Origin: Enterocloster bolteae
Lineage (GTDB): Bacteria > Bacillota_A > Clostridia > Lachnospirales > Lachnospiraceae
Assembly (NCBI GenBank): GCA_021769025.1
Contig: JAETTS010000005.1
Span: 1 to 21,045 of the forward strand
Direction: 5' to 3'
DNA length: 21,045 nt
In this document: positions 8,144 to 14,961 of the stretch, piece by piece
Layout of the letters: each line of letters opens with the position of its first letter
How positions within the stretch are numbered: position 1 is the stretch's first letter
Program-made: the position numbers and the translations under genes
The notes under the pieces: generated by a model
What the model saw: only the letters and a program-made list of their open reading frames with translations
Database searches by the model: none
What the model was told of the DNA's origin: nothing

Positions 8144-8171
8144 CACGCCAATCACTTTGCTGGCTGGCGTG
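8144..8171 (+). other. Hairpin between gpr and spoIIP
   Basis: CACGCCA (8144-8150) pairs perfectly with TGGCGTG (8165-8171) around a 14-nt loop. No T-run follows, so it is not a standard terminator. It ends 13 bases before the first possible spoIIP ATG and could affect translation or mark the gpr 3' end. Confidence 0.5.
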
Positions 8172-8184
8172 GAACCAATTTAGT

Positions 8185-9612
8185 ATGGAGCTTAAGGGAC
8201 TGCACGACGGCCGGAGGAAGGTAAAGTGGTCACGATGGGAGAGCGGGGTGATGAAGATAAGGCGAAGACAATGGAGCGTGGACAGGGTGCTTCGGGGAGT
8301 GATGCTGGCATCTGGGGTGATACTTGGGGCGGCTTTGATGAGAAAATATGTTCTGGAGTGGCAGCCGCAAGCATCTGGGGGACAAGGCAGCCTCCGCTAT
8401 GATGCCGGCAAAGAGTGGCTGGCACAGGGACTTGCCTCCTGGATCCGTTATAGCTATGGAGTGGAAACGGAGAACAGAGAGTGGGAAAGCAGAAGGAGGG
8501 ATGACCTTACAGGGCCAGAGAGTTTAGGGGAGAAGATTGTCTTTTGGATAGGAAGGCAAAGCCCTCTTGTATGCTTTTATGAGCAATATGAGACGAAAAA
8601 CCAGACGGACACAGAAGACGATCCGTCTTATACCCGCTATATGGATAAACAGAGGGTCATGAAAGAATCCGCCTATTTGTACTTATTTGGAGATGAGAAC
8701 AGTGGAATGCAGAAAGAGGACTATCTTGCCGAGGAGGAACAGGATGGGGAGGTTAAGATGGCTCAGGCTGGCGGGGGAACCATGAAGGAAGTGGCACAGG
8801 CCACGCCGGCCTATCATATCCGTCAACAGCCTGTGGAAGGAACCCGGTATGTTCTGGAGCAGCTGGCAGATTATGATTTTCTGATGCAGCGTTTTTACAG
8901 TGTCCATTCCTCAACCACTGCCAGCCGGGAAGAGATGGATGCAAAAACGCTTTTGGGCATGGATTTTTCCCTTGAGAAGGATCCGTCGCAGCCTCAGATT
9001 CTCATTTACCATACCCATTCCCAGGAGACTTACGCAGATTACGGGCCTGAGAAAACAGATGCAACCATCGTGGGAGTGGGAGACTATCTGACAGAGCTTC
9101 TGGAGCAGAAAGGGTATCAGGTGATCCATGATACAGGGCAGTATGATCTGATAAACGGGCAATTGGACAGGAACCATGCATACAACTATGCCCTGGAAAG
9201 CATAACCGGGATCCTTCAGAATCATCCTTCCATCCAGGTGATCCTGGATATACATCGGGATGGTGTGAGAGAAGACCTGCATATGGTTTCGGAAGTAAAT
9301 GGAAAGGCGACAGCGCCGATTATGTTTTTCAATGGGATGAGCCAGACTCCCGATGGGCCCATCGAATATCTGCAGAATCCTTATAAGCAGGAGAACCTGG
9401 CGTTTAGCCTGCAGATGCAGCTGGACGCAGCAGCCTATTATCCGGGGCTTACCAGGAAGATCTATCTGAAGGGGCTTCGCTATAACCTGCATCTGCGGCC
9501 CAGATCTGCACTGATTGAGGTGGGAGCGCAGACCAATACATACGAGGAGGCGAGAAATGCAATGGAACCTTTGGCGGAGATTCTGGATATGGTGTTGAGC
9601 GGAGAGGGATAG
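8185..9612 (+). CDS. spoIIP: Stage II sporulation protein P
   Basis: Up to 475 residues. SpoIIP is a membrane-anchored peptidoglycan amidase/endopeptidase that works with SpoIID and SpoIIM to drive engulfment of the forespore. One membrane segment lies at about residues 33-52, after a basic N-terminus. A variable, acidic region follows, then the C-terminal hydrolase domain with ILIYHTHSQETY (His276, His278, Glu281) and VILDIHRDG (His357, Asp359), both family hallmarks. The start is uncertain: ATG 8185 has no good ribosome binding site and would follow a hairpin, whereas in-frame ATG 8251 gives MKIRRRQW just before the membrane segment, with GGGAG upstream. I keep the longer form as an upper bound. 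The gene lies 79 bases after gpr. Expression from a sigma-E promoter would be expected from Bacillus but was not identified. Confidence 0.93.
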   Translation: MELKGLHDGRRKVKWSRWESGVMKIRRRQWSVDRVLRGVMLASGVILGAALMRKYVLEWQPQASGGQGSLRYDAGKEWLAQGLASWIRYSYGVETENREWESRRRDDLTGPESLGEKIVFWIGRQSPLVCFYEQYETKNQTDTEDDPSYTRYMDKQRVMKESAYLYLFGDENSGMQKEDYLAEEEQDGEVKMAQAGGGTMKEVAQATPAYHIRQQPVEGTRYVLEQLADYDFLMQRFYSVHSSTTASREEMDAKTLLGMDFSLEKDPSQPQILIYHTHSQETYADYGPEKTDATIVGVGDYLTELLEQKGYQVIHDTGQYDLINGQLDRNHAYNYALESITGILQNHPSIQVILDIHRDGVREDLHMVSEVNGKATAPIMFFNGMSQTPDGPIEYLQNPYKQENLAFSLQMQLDAAAYYPGLTRKIYLKGLRYNLHLRPRSALIEVGAQTNTYEEARNAMEPLAEILDMVLSGEG

Positions 9613-9642
9613 GAACCGCTCAAGGGGTATCTGAACGGTTAC
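9612..9642 (-). repeat. Intergenic repeat, copy B
   Basis: Read on the minus strand it begins GTAACCGTTCAGATA. Its arms (9612-9622 and 9632-9642) pair at 9 of 11 positions. It begins at the last base of the spoIIP stop codon and lies before the lepA promoter. Same family as the copies at 7073-7101 and 14716-14745, with the central pair changed to C-G. Confidence 0.6.
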
Positions 9643-9684
9643 AGGTGATACGTATTTCCCATAGGATTTATTCAAAAGGGATGG

Positions 9685-9713
9685 TTGCAAGGCAGGGAAA
9701 AAAATGGTATATT
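9685..9713 (+). promoter_or_regulatory. Putative sigma-A promoter of lepA-hemW
   Basis: TTGCAA (9685-9690), 17-base spacer, TATATT (9708-9713). Transcription would start near 9720, about 35 nt before lepA. This gives lepA vegetative expression separate from the sporulation gene upstream. Confidence 0.65.
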
Positions 9714-9753
9714 CTTAAGGATAATAAAAAGGACGCAAAAGAAAGGATAACAC

Positions 9754-11568
9754 ATGGCAGTTGTTGACCAAAGCAAAATTCGAAATTTTTGTATCATTGC
9801 TCATATTGACCACGGGAAATCAACGCTTGCAGACCGGATTATAGAGATGACAGGACTCTTGACCAGCCGTGAGATGCAGTCTCAGGTTCTGGACAACATG
9901 GATTTGGAGAGGGAGAGAGGGATCACCATAAAGGCCCAGACGGTTCGTACCGTGTACAAGGCAAGAGACGGACAGGAGTACATTTTCAATCTGATTGACA
10001 CTCCAGGGCATGTGGATTTTAACTATGAAGTGTCCAGAAGCCTGGCAGCCTGTGACGGAGCGATCCTGGTGGTGGATGCTGCTCAGGGGATCGAGGCACA
10101 GACCCTGGCCAACGTGTATCTGGCTCTGGATCATGACCTGGATGTATTTCCAGTTATCAACAAGATCGACCTTGCCAGTGCGGAGCCGGACAGGGTAGCA
10201 GCTGAGATTGAGGATGTGATCGGGCTGGAGGCCCATGATGCACCCAGGATTTCCGCCAAGACAGGGTTTAATGTGGAGGAGGTACTGGAAGCGATCGTGG
10301 AGAAGATCCCAGCTCCCGGAGGAAGCCCCCAGGCTCCCCTCAAGGCGCTTATCTTCGACTCCTTGTATGACTCCTATAAAGGGGTCATCGTGTTCTGCCG
10401 CATCAAGGAGGGAACCGTGAAAAAGGGAACCGTGATCCGTATGATGGCTACAGGGGCGGAAGAAGAGGTGGTGGAGGTAGGATATTTTGGCGCCGGCCAG
10501 TTTATTCCATGCGAGGAATTGTCCGCTGGAATGGTGGGATATCTTACTGCCAGCATCAAGAACGTGAAGGATACAGCGGTGGGGGACACTATCACAGATA
10601 AGAATGATCCGTGCAAGGAGCCTCTTCCAGGATACAAGAAGGTTACCTCCATGGTGTACTGCGGTTTGTATCCGGCAGACGGTGCGAAGTATAATGATCT
10701 GAGGGAGGCGCTGGAGAAGCTTCAGCTAAACGATGCGTCCCTGTTTTTTGAGCCGGAGACTTCCATTGCATTGGGATTCGGCTTTCGGTGCGGCTTTCTT
10801 GGGCTTTTACATCTGGAGATCATTCAGGAACGTCTGGAGAGAGAGTATAACCTGGATCTGGTTACCACGGCTCCAGGAGTTGTGTACCGTGTCCACAAGA
10901 AAAACGGGGATATGATTGAGTTAACCAATCCTTCCAACCTTCCGGATCCGTCGGAGATTGATTTTATGGAGGAGCCTATCGTGAGCGCGGAGATCATGGT
11001 AACCACAGAGTTTGTGGGGGCCATCATGACACTGTGCCAGGAGCGGAGAGGAGTCTATCTGGGAATGGAATATATGGAGGCCACCCGGGCGCTGCTTCGG
11101 TATGAACTGCCCCTCAATGAGATCATCTATGATTTTTTCGATGCCCTAAAGTCCAGGTCAAGAGGATATGCTTCCTTTGACTATGAGTTAAAAGGATATC
11201 AGCAGTCGGAGATGGTGAAGTTGGATATCCTGATCAACCGGGAAGAGGTGGATGCCCTCTCCTTCATTGTCCACAAAGATTCCGCCTATGAGAGAGGCAG
11301 GAAAATGTGTGAGAAGCTAAAGGATGAGATTCCCAGACATCTGTTTGAGATCCCCATCCAGGCAGCGGTGGGAGGCAAAATCATCGCCAGGGAGACCGTA
11401 AAGGCTATGAGGAAGGATGTTTTGGCCAAATGCTACGGCGGCGATATAACCCGTAAGAAGAAGCTTTTGGAGAAGCAAAAGGAAGGCAAGAAGCGGATGC
11501 GCCAGGTAGGCAGCGTGGAGATTCCGCAGAAAGCGTTTATGAGTGTTTTGAAACTAGATGAGGAATAA
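9754..11568 (+). CDS. lepA: Elongation factor 4 (LepA GTPase)
   Basis: 604 residues, the standard EF4 length. The GTPase domain shows [13 protein letters not shown] (16-28), the RGITIK switch I segment (55-60), DTPGHVDF (82-89) and NKID (136-139). EF-G-like domains follow. The C-terminal part contains the LepA-specific domain with [21 protein letters not shown] (motif at about 549-569) and ends near [11 protein letters not shown]4 binds stalled or initiating ribosomes and affects back-translocation and 30S biogenesis. AAAGGA six bases before ATG supports the start. hemW follows after only two bases, so the two are probably co-translated, a pairing well known in Firmicutes. No odd features. 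Confidence 0.98.
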   Translation: MAVVDQSKIRNFCIIAHIDHGKSTLADRIIEMTGLLTSREMQSQVLDNMDLERERGITIKAQTVRTVYKARDGQEYIFNLIDTPGHVDFNYEVSRSLAACDGAILVVDAAQGIEAQTLANVYLALDHDLDVFPVINKIDLASAEPDRVAAEIEDVIGLEAHDAPRISAKTGFNVEEVLEAIVEKIPAPGGSPQAPLKALIFDSLYDSYKGVIVFCRIKEGTVKKGTVIRMMATGAEEEVVEVGYFGAGQFIPCEELSAGMVGYLTASIKNVKDTAVGDTITDKNDPCKEPLPGYKKVTSMVYCGLYPADGAKYNDLREALEKLQLNDASLFFEPETSIALGFGFRCGFLGLLHLEIIQERLEREYNLDLVTTAPGVVYRVHKKNGDMIELTNPSNLPDPSEIDFMEEPIVSAEIMVTTEFVGAIMTLCQERRGVYLGMEYMEATRALLRYELPLNEIIYDFFDALKSRSRGYASFDYELKGYQQSEMVKLDILINREEVDALSFIVHKDSAYERGRKMCEKLKDEIPRHLFEIPIQAAVGGKIIARETVKAMRKDVLAKCYGGDITRKKKLLEKQKEGKKRMRQVGSVEIPQKAFMSVLKLDEE

Positions 11569-11570
11569 CT

Positions 11571-12722
11571 GTGAGAAAACCATTAGAGTTATATATCCAC
11601 ATTCCATTTTGTGCAAAAAAATGCGATTACTGTGATTTTTTGTCCGGGCCTGCCAGTGAGATGGTGATCCATGGATATGTGGAGCAGCTGACCAAGGAGA
11701 TCGGCCGCCAGGGTAGAGATTGCCGGGGATATGGGGTGTCTACAGTGTTTATCGGAGGAGGAACCCCGTCTATCCTAAGATCTGTGGAGCTTCAGGCTGT
11801 CATGGAGGCGGTGAGAAAAAGCTTTTCTGTGGATCCGGAGGCAGAGATCACCATAGAGATCAATCCAGGAACCGTTACCAAAGAAAAGTTGGATACGTAC
11901 CGGGCCTGTGGGATCAACCGCATCAGCATCGGCCTTCAATCTGCCAACGACGAGGAACTTAGGAACCTTGGACGTATCCATACGTATGATGAGTTCCTGA
12001 AGACGTATCAGAGAGTCCGGCTGGCCGGTTTTTCCAATGTAAGCGTGGATCTGATGTCTGCCCTTCCGGGACAGACCCTTGCCTCATGGAAATCCACGCT
12101 GAAAAAAGTGGCAATGTTAAAACCAGAACATATTTCCGCCTACAGTTTGATCATTGAAGAGGGAACGCCATTTTATAAGAAGTATCATGGAAAGCCAGGT
12201 CTTCTTCCCGGCGAGGAGGCGGAACGGGAAATGTACTACATGACCAAGGCGTTTTTGAGAGAGCAGGGATATGAGCGGTATGAGATCTCCAATTATGCAA
12301 GGCCCGGAAAGGAGTGCCGCCACAACATAGGCTACTGGACTGGAATAGAGTATCTGGGCCTGGGCCTGGGAGCTTCCTCCTATTTTGGCGGATGCCGGTT
12401 CCGCAATGAATCGAATCTGGACAGATACCGCAGAATCGGTATGGAAGATGAGGATGTCAATGAAAGGCTCCATAAGGATCAGGCAGAGCTGACAGACAAG
12501 GATAAGATGGAGGAGTTTATGTTTCTGGGACTGCGTCTGATGAGAGGAGTGTCCGGCAGCGAGTTTTTAAGACGATTTGATCAGAATATGTGGAACGTGT
12601 ACGGGGATGTGCTGAAGAAGCTGGAGGCCAATCACTTGATTGTGGTAGATAACCCTTATGTGAGGCTCAGTGATTTTGGGATTGATATCAGCAATTATGT
12701 GCTCAGTGAGTTTCTGCTGTGA
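11571..12722 (+). CDS. hemW: HemW-type radical SAM heme chaperone
   Basis: 383 residues, starting at GTG 11571 with GAGGA seven bases upstream inside the lepA end. The radical SAM iron-sulfur motif is Cys14-x3-Cys18-x2-Cys21 in IPFCAKKCDYCDF, followed by GGGTPS (62-67), the ISIGLQS region, and a C-terminal HemN_C-type domain. HemW proteins bind heme and are thought to deliver it to acceptors; many are mislabelled as coproporphyrinogen dehydrogenase HemN. I prefer HemW because the protein is short, lacks the longer HemN N-terminus, and sits directly after lepA as in B. subtilis. No other heme gene is visible. A clear terminator was not found in the 241 bases after it. Confidence 0.92.
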   Translation: MRKPLELYIHIPFCAKKCDYCDFLSGPASEMVIHGYVEQLTKEIGRQGRDCRGYGVSTVFIGGGTPSILRSVELQAVMEAVRKSFSVDPEAEITIEINPGTVTKEKLDTYRACGINRISIGLQSANDEELRNLGRIHTYDEFLKTYQRVRLAGFSNVSVDLMSALPGQTLASWKSTLKKVAMLKPEHISAYSLIIEEGTPFYKKYHGKPGLLPGEEAEREMYYMTKAFLREQGYERYEISNYARPGKECRHNIGYWTGIEYLGLGLGASSYFGGCRFRNESNLDRYRRIGMEDEDVNERLHKDQAELTDKDKMEEFMFLGLRLMRGVSGSEFLRRFDQNMWNVYGDVLKKLEANHLIVVDNPYVRLSDFGIDISNYVLSEFLL

Positions 12723-12846
12723 AGCGGGGAGGAAGTCCTGGATATCACAAAGAAGTATTAATAAATTAGAAAGAATAAAAGAAGAATGTGAGAAATTTGT
12801 AAGAAGAGTTTAGATTCTTTTAATGGTAAATGTTTGTAAATTCAGA

Positions 12847-12852
12847 TATAAT
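12847..12852 (+). promoter_or_regulatory. Putative -10 box of the lipoprotein gene
   Basis: A perfect TATAAT at 12847-12852; the best -35 at 17 bases is the weak TGGTAA (12824-12829). It lies in the 241-bp spacer after hemW and would give a leader of about 100 nt. An AATGG/CCATT inverted repeat (12923-12945) is the only other structure noticed in the spacer. Confidence 0.45.
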
Positions 12853-12963
12853 GAGGCTGTTCTCATACGGATGCCATGAAGGCGGGGCTTTTTAGAAACA
12901 TACGTAAGGTTCCCTTTCATAAAATGGCATAGTGACAATACCATTGAGAGAGGAGATTATATT

Positions 12964-13692
12964 ATGAAAAAGAGAATGATTGTACTGACGGTAGCAATTT
13001 CTGCGGCGCTTATGGTTACCACTGGCTGCTCGAAGGAAGGGAATGCAGAGACGGTACCTTCTGTAGTAGAGAGCCAGACGGAGACGGAGAGTACAGATGC
13101 ACAGGAGACAGAAGGCACAGAGGAAGAGAGTAAGGATACCTCAGAGGCAGCAGGAGAAGCGGAAGGTAATCTTGGAGATACCAAAGAGGAGACCGAACTG
13201 GTGAAAATATGGGGAACCATTACAGAGGTCACAGAATCTACCATTACGGTGGATAATCAGTCCGGAGCGTCTTCAGAAGGAGAAATTGTGTTCAATATTG
13301 ATCCGGAGGCCACGTATATCATTGACAGTACCACTGGTTTACCAGTATCTGGCGATGAGATTTTGCTGGGGAAATTTGAGGCATATCTGGGGCCGGCCAT
13401 GACCATGTCCCTTCCGCCTCAGACAACGCCTCATATGGTGATTGTTAATATTCCGGAGGATTCTCAGGCTGCTCAGTTCGTGGTTTCTGCTGGAGCGGTT
13501 GAGGAGACAGAGGAAGGGAAAGTAATTAAGACCGTAGACGGCAATTCCTATATTCTGACCGAGGAAGTTCAGATCTCGCCGTATTTAACCAGGAATATTG
13601 TAATGCTGGAGGACATTGGGGAACACTCTAAATGCCTTCTGTGGTTGGATTCCGAAGACTGTGTGGAGAAGATTGTGCTGTTTGCAGACTAA
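12964..13692 (+). CDS. Lipoprotein with acidic linker and GPAMTMSLPP-type domain
   Basis: 242 residues. The signal peptide ends in the lipobox VTTGC with lipidated Cys22. Residues about 25-78 form a Glu/Thr/Ser-rich, probably disordered linker. The rest is a compact beta-rich domain beginning KIWGTITEVTESTITVDN and containing GPAMTMSLPPQ (143-153) followed by VIVNIPED. I recognise that motif from clostridial surface proteins, some annotated as copper amine oxidase N-terminal-like or stalk-domain proteins; the function is unknown. GAGGAG upstream of ATG supports the start. The gene stands alone between hemW and the convergent 3D-domain gene and ends in a branched terminator. The call as a surface lipoprotein is firm, the domain family moderate, and no function is claimed. 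Confidence 0.85.
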   Translation: MKKRMIVLTVAISAALMVTTGCSKEGNAETVPSVVESQTETESTDAQETEGTEEESKDTSEAAGEAEGNLGDTKEETELVKIWGTITEVTESTITVDNQSGASSEGEIVFNIDPEATYIIDSTTGLPVSGDEILLGKFEAYLGPAMTMSLPPQTTPHMVIVNIPEDSQAAQFVVSAGAVEETEEGKVIKTVDGNSYILTEEVQISPYLTRNIVMLEDIGEHSKCLLWLDSEDCVEKIVLFAD

Positions 13693-13709
13693 GGTTTGAG
13701 ACGAATGAG

Positions 13710-13782
13710 AGAGGCTCTTTGTCATTGCCGTACGGGCACCATGTGCTGGCTGGCCCGGAACAAGATGACAGGAGCTCTTTTT
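13710..13782 (+). terminator. Branched intrinsic terminator after the lipoprotein gene
   Basis: Outer stem with bulges: AGAG (13710-13713) with CTCT (13775-13778), CTC (13715-13717) with GAG (13772-13774), TGTCAT (13720-13725) with ATGACA (13765-13770), then T's to 13782. An inner CGGGC/GCCCG stem (13733-13737 and 13753-13757) can also form. The T-run is the left arm of the next palindrome. Confidence 0.7.
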
Positions 13783-13816
13783 ATATCATAGGAAAGTGCG
13801 TTCTATGATATAAAAA
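13778..13816. repeat. 14-bp perfect AT-rich palindrome between convergent genes
   Basis: TTTTTATATCATAG (13778-13791) is the exact reverse complement of 13803-13816, with an 11-nt loop. It supplies a T-run to transcripts from the left and a separate one to transcripts from the right, in the middle of a convergent gene pair. Confidence 0.75.
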
Positions 13817-13834
13817 AGTGACCTGAGGATCGCA

Positions 13835-13895
13835 CTGCGGCGGAAAGGAATCATGTCGTTTAAGCCACCCGCCGCAGGCGGAGAAGGATTCTTTT
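13835..13895. other. Overlapping GC-rich and AT-rich inverted repeats (possible pseudoknot)
   Basis: CTGCGGCGG (13835-13843) pairs perfectly with CCGCCGCAG (13869-13877). AAAGGAATC (13844-13852) pairs with GATTCTTTT (13887-13895), one pair being G-U. The order is A, B, A', B', so the two stems cross: they could form an H-type pseudoknot in plus-strand RNA or be alternative folds. On the minus strand the GC stem lies just after the 3D gene and may help end its transcript, but no T-run directly follows it. Confidence 0.5.
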
Positions 13896-13907
13896 TTATA
13901 AGGAAGC

Positions 13908-14645
13908 TTATTCTACCAGATATGCTTCCACATTTCTCACCCCATAATGTTTGGCTTCCTTGTGGGAGTCGAAAAAGATGTCAATGTGTTTTCCTTTTAC
14001 ACCGCTTCCGCAGTCTTCCGCCGTATAGACGACTCCGTTGATCAGGACTTTGCTTCCATAAGGGATGACTCTGGGATCCACGGCTATGGTGTGGCCAGAA
14101 CGGGGCACCGCGCCGGTGCTTGTCCGCCTTCCCCACCCGGAGCAGCAGATGCGGCAGGGGCAGTAGGCAGTAGTCTTGTAGGTACCTAAGGACGTTATCC
14201 GGTTGTTTGATAAACCGGAGACAGCAACCTCATGGTCGGAAGCCAGACGATAGGTTCCTTCCTTATAATATACAAAACCGTGGAGGGGAGTGCCTTCGCC
14301 GAACGCTTCGATGACATAGTCTGTCTGTTCGAAAGAACTCCAGTCAATGAATACATGAAACCCGTGGAACCCATTTCCGATGGCATTATTCTGAAGATCT
14401 TCCCGGTATTGGTCTGCCATAACGGTCTTTTCCAGAACCACAGAGTTATCTGAAGCCTTTTTAACGATAATCTGTACAGAGACAGATGAGTCCGGATTTG
14501 AGCTGTCCCAGGCCCAACCGTATACATAATTACCGGAACCGCCGTCCATATAGCCTCTTACAGAAGAGGCGGATGCAAGGCTTGTCCCTAAAATCATCAT
14601 TAGTGAAACTGCTATCATGACAGCAGTGATTTTTTTCATATTCAT
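13908..14645 (-). CDS. Secreted 3D-domain protein (putative wall-active enzyme)
   Basis: 245 residues. ATG at 14645 is chosen because AAAGGAAG lies seven bases upstream and the signal peptide then begins MNMKKITAV; a longer frame to 14693 would put 16 polar residues before it. The signal peptide likely ends at ASA (25-27). Residues about 29-133 form a surface module with GYMDGG, YGWAWDSSNP and IGNGFHGF, seen in other clostridial secreted proteins. The C-terminal 3D domain (about 155-245) starts TTAYCPCRICC and has the three conserved aspartates: Asp180 (AVDPRVIPYGS), Asp201 (AEDCGS) and Asp212 (HIDIFF). The 3D domain shares the MltA/YuiC/RpfB-type double-psi barrel linked to peptidoglycan cleavage. 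Substrate is unknown. It is convergent with the lipoprotein gene. Confidence 0.88.
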   Translation of the reverse strand: MNMKKITAVMIAVSLMMILGTSLASASSVRGYMDGGSGNYVYGWAWDSSNPDSSVSVQIIVKKASDNSVVLEKTVMADQYREDLQNNAIGNGFHGFHVFIDWSSFEQTDYVIEAFGEGTPLHGFVYYKEGTYRLASDHEVAVSGLSNNRITSLGTYKTTAYCPCRICCSGWGRRTSTGAVPRSGHTIAVDPRVIPYGSKVLINGVVYTAEDCGSGVKGKHIDIFFDSHKEAKHYGVRNVEAYLVE

Positions 14646-14715
14646 GATATATCTTCCTTTCTGATTTGTTCTGCCAGTCTGGCAAGGCTGCAATCTCCAG
14701 TTACTGACACTTTGT

Positions 14716-14745
14716 GTAACGGTTCAGATAACCTTGAACCGTTAC
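14716..14745 (+). repeat. Intergenic repeat, copy C (perfect 11-bp arms)
   Basis: GTAACGGTTCA (14716-14726) and TGAACCGTTAC (14735-14745) are perfect reverse complements with an 8-nt loop. Best-formed member of a three-copy family in this window. It falls at the very start of the predicted 3D-gene transcript on the minus strand. Confidence 0.8.
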
Positions 14746-14755
14746 TATTTAACAC

Positions 14756-14783
14756 ACTATAAATATATGTAATATAAATGTAA
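14756..14783 (-). promoter_or_regulatory. Possible promoter of the 3D-domain gene
   Basis: Minus strand: TTACAT (14778-14783), 16-base spacer, TATAGT (14756-14761). AT-rich surroundings make chance matches likely, so moderate confidence. Its -35 sits inside the second ATGTAATATA repeat. Confidence 0.45.
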
Positions 14784-14787
14784 TATA
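14767..14787. repeat. Two direct ATGTAATATA repeats, 11-bp period
   Basis: ATGTAATATA at 14767-14776 and again at 14778-14787, one helical turn apart, overlapping the -35 region of the predicted 3D-gene promoter. The arrangement suits a regulator binding side by side, but AT richness weakens the case. Confidence 0.45.
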
Positions 14788-14863
14788 TACATAAAAGGTA
14801 AGGATTTTCCAAATCAGGGAGTTTTGGGAATGTTTTAGAAACGAAAATTTTTTCAAAAAAAGA

Positions 14864-14892
14864 TTGACAAACGATAGGGAAGGGACTATATT
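14864..14892 (+). promoter_or_regulatory. Sigma-A promoter of the hrcA-dnaK operon
   Basis: Perfect TTGACA (14864-14869), 17-base spacer, TATATT (14887-14892). Transcription is expected near 14899, just before CIRCE, so a bound HrcA dimer would block RNA polymerase. Confidence 0.9.
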
Positions 14893-14904
14893 AGGATATA
14901 GAAA

Positions 14905-14931
14905 TTAGCACTCAATACAAATGAGTGCTAA
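14905..14931. promoter_or_regulatory. CIRCE operator (HrcA binding site)
   Basis: TTAGCACTC (14905-14913), nine bases, GAGTGCTAA (14923-14931): an exact match to the CIRCE consensus. HrcA binds it to repress class I heat-shock genes. Only one copy is present in the window, placed at the expected transcription start of hrcA. Confidence 0.97.
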
Positions 14932-14961
14932 CAAGCCAAACAGACAGAAAGGATGGGCGGA

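Larger units (their letters stand above)
14646..14961. other. 316-bp divergent regulatory region between the 3D gene and hrcA
   Basis: No gene. From left to right it holds the 3D-gene ribosome binding site, repeat copy C (14716-14745), a possible minus-strand promoter (14756-14783), two direct repeats ATGTAATATA one helical turn apart (14767-14787), the hrcA promoter (14864-14892) and the CIRCE operator (14905-14931). Confidence 0.7.

Noticed and set aside
8911..9690. 259-codon open frame on the minus strand
   Set aside because: Antisense to the conserved catalytic half of spoIIP; no ribosome binding site or recognisable protein, so a shadow frame.
11571..12722. Annotation as oxygen-independent coproporphyrinogen III dehydrogenase HemN
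   Set aside because: Length, N-terminus and position after lepA fit HemW; no other heme-synthesis gene is nearby.
12836..12864. Possible fourth copy of the GTAACNGTTCAGATA repeat
   Set aside because: TTCAGATA and a later TGAG...GTTC can be aligned, but two bases are missing in the first arm and the arms do not pair; probably chance near the TATAAT box.
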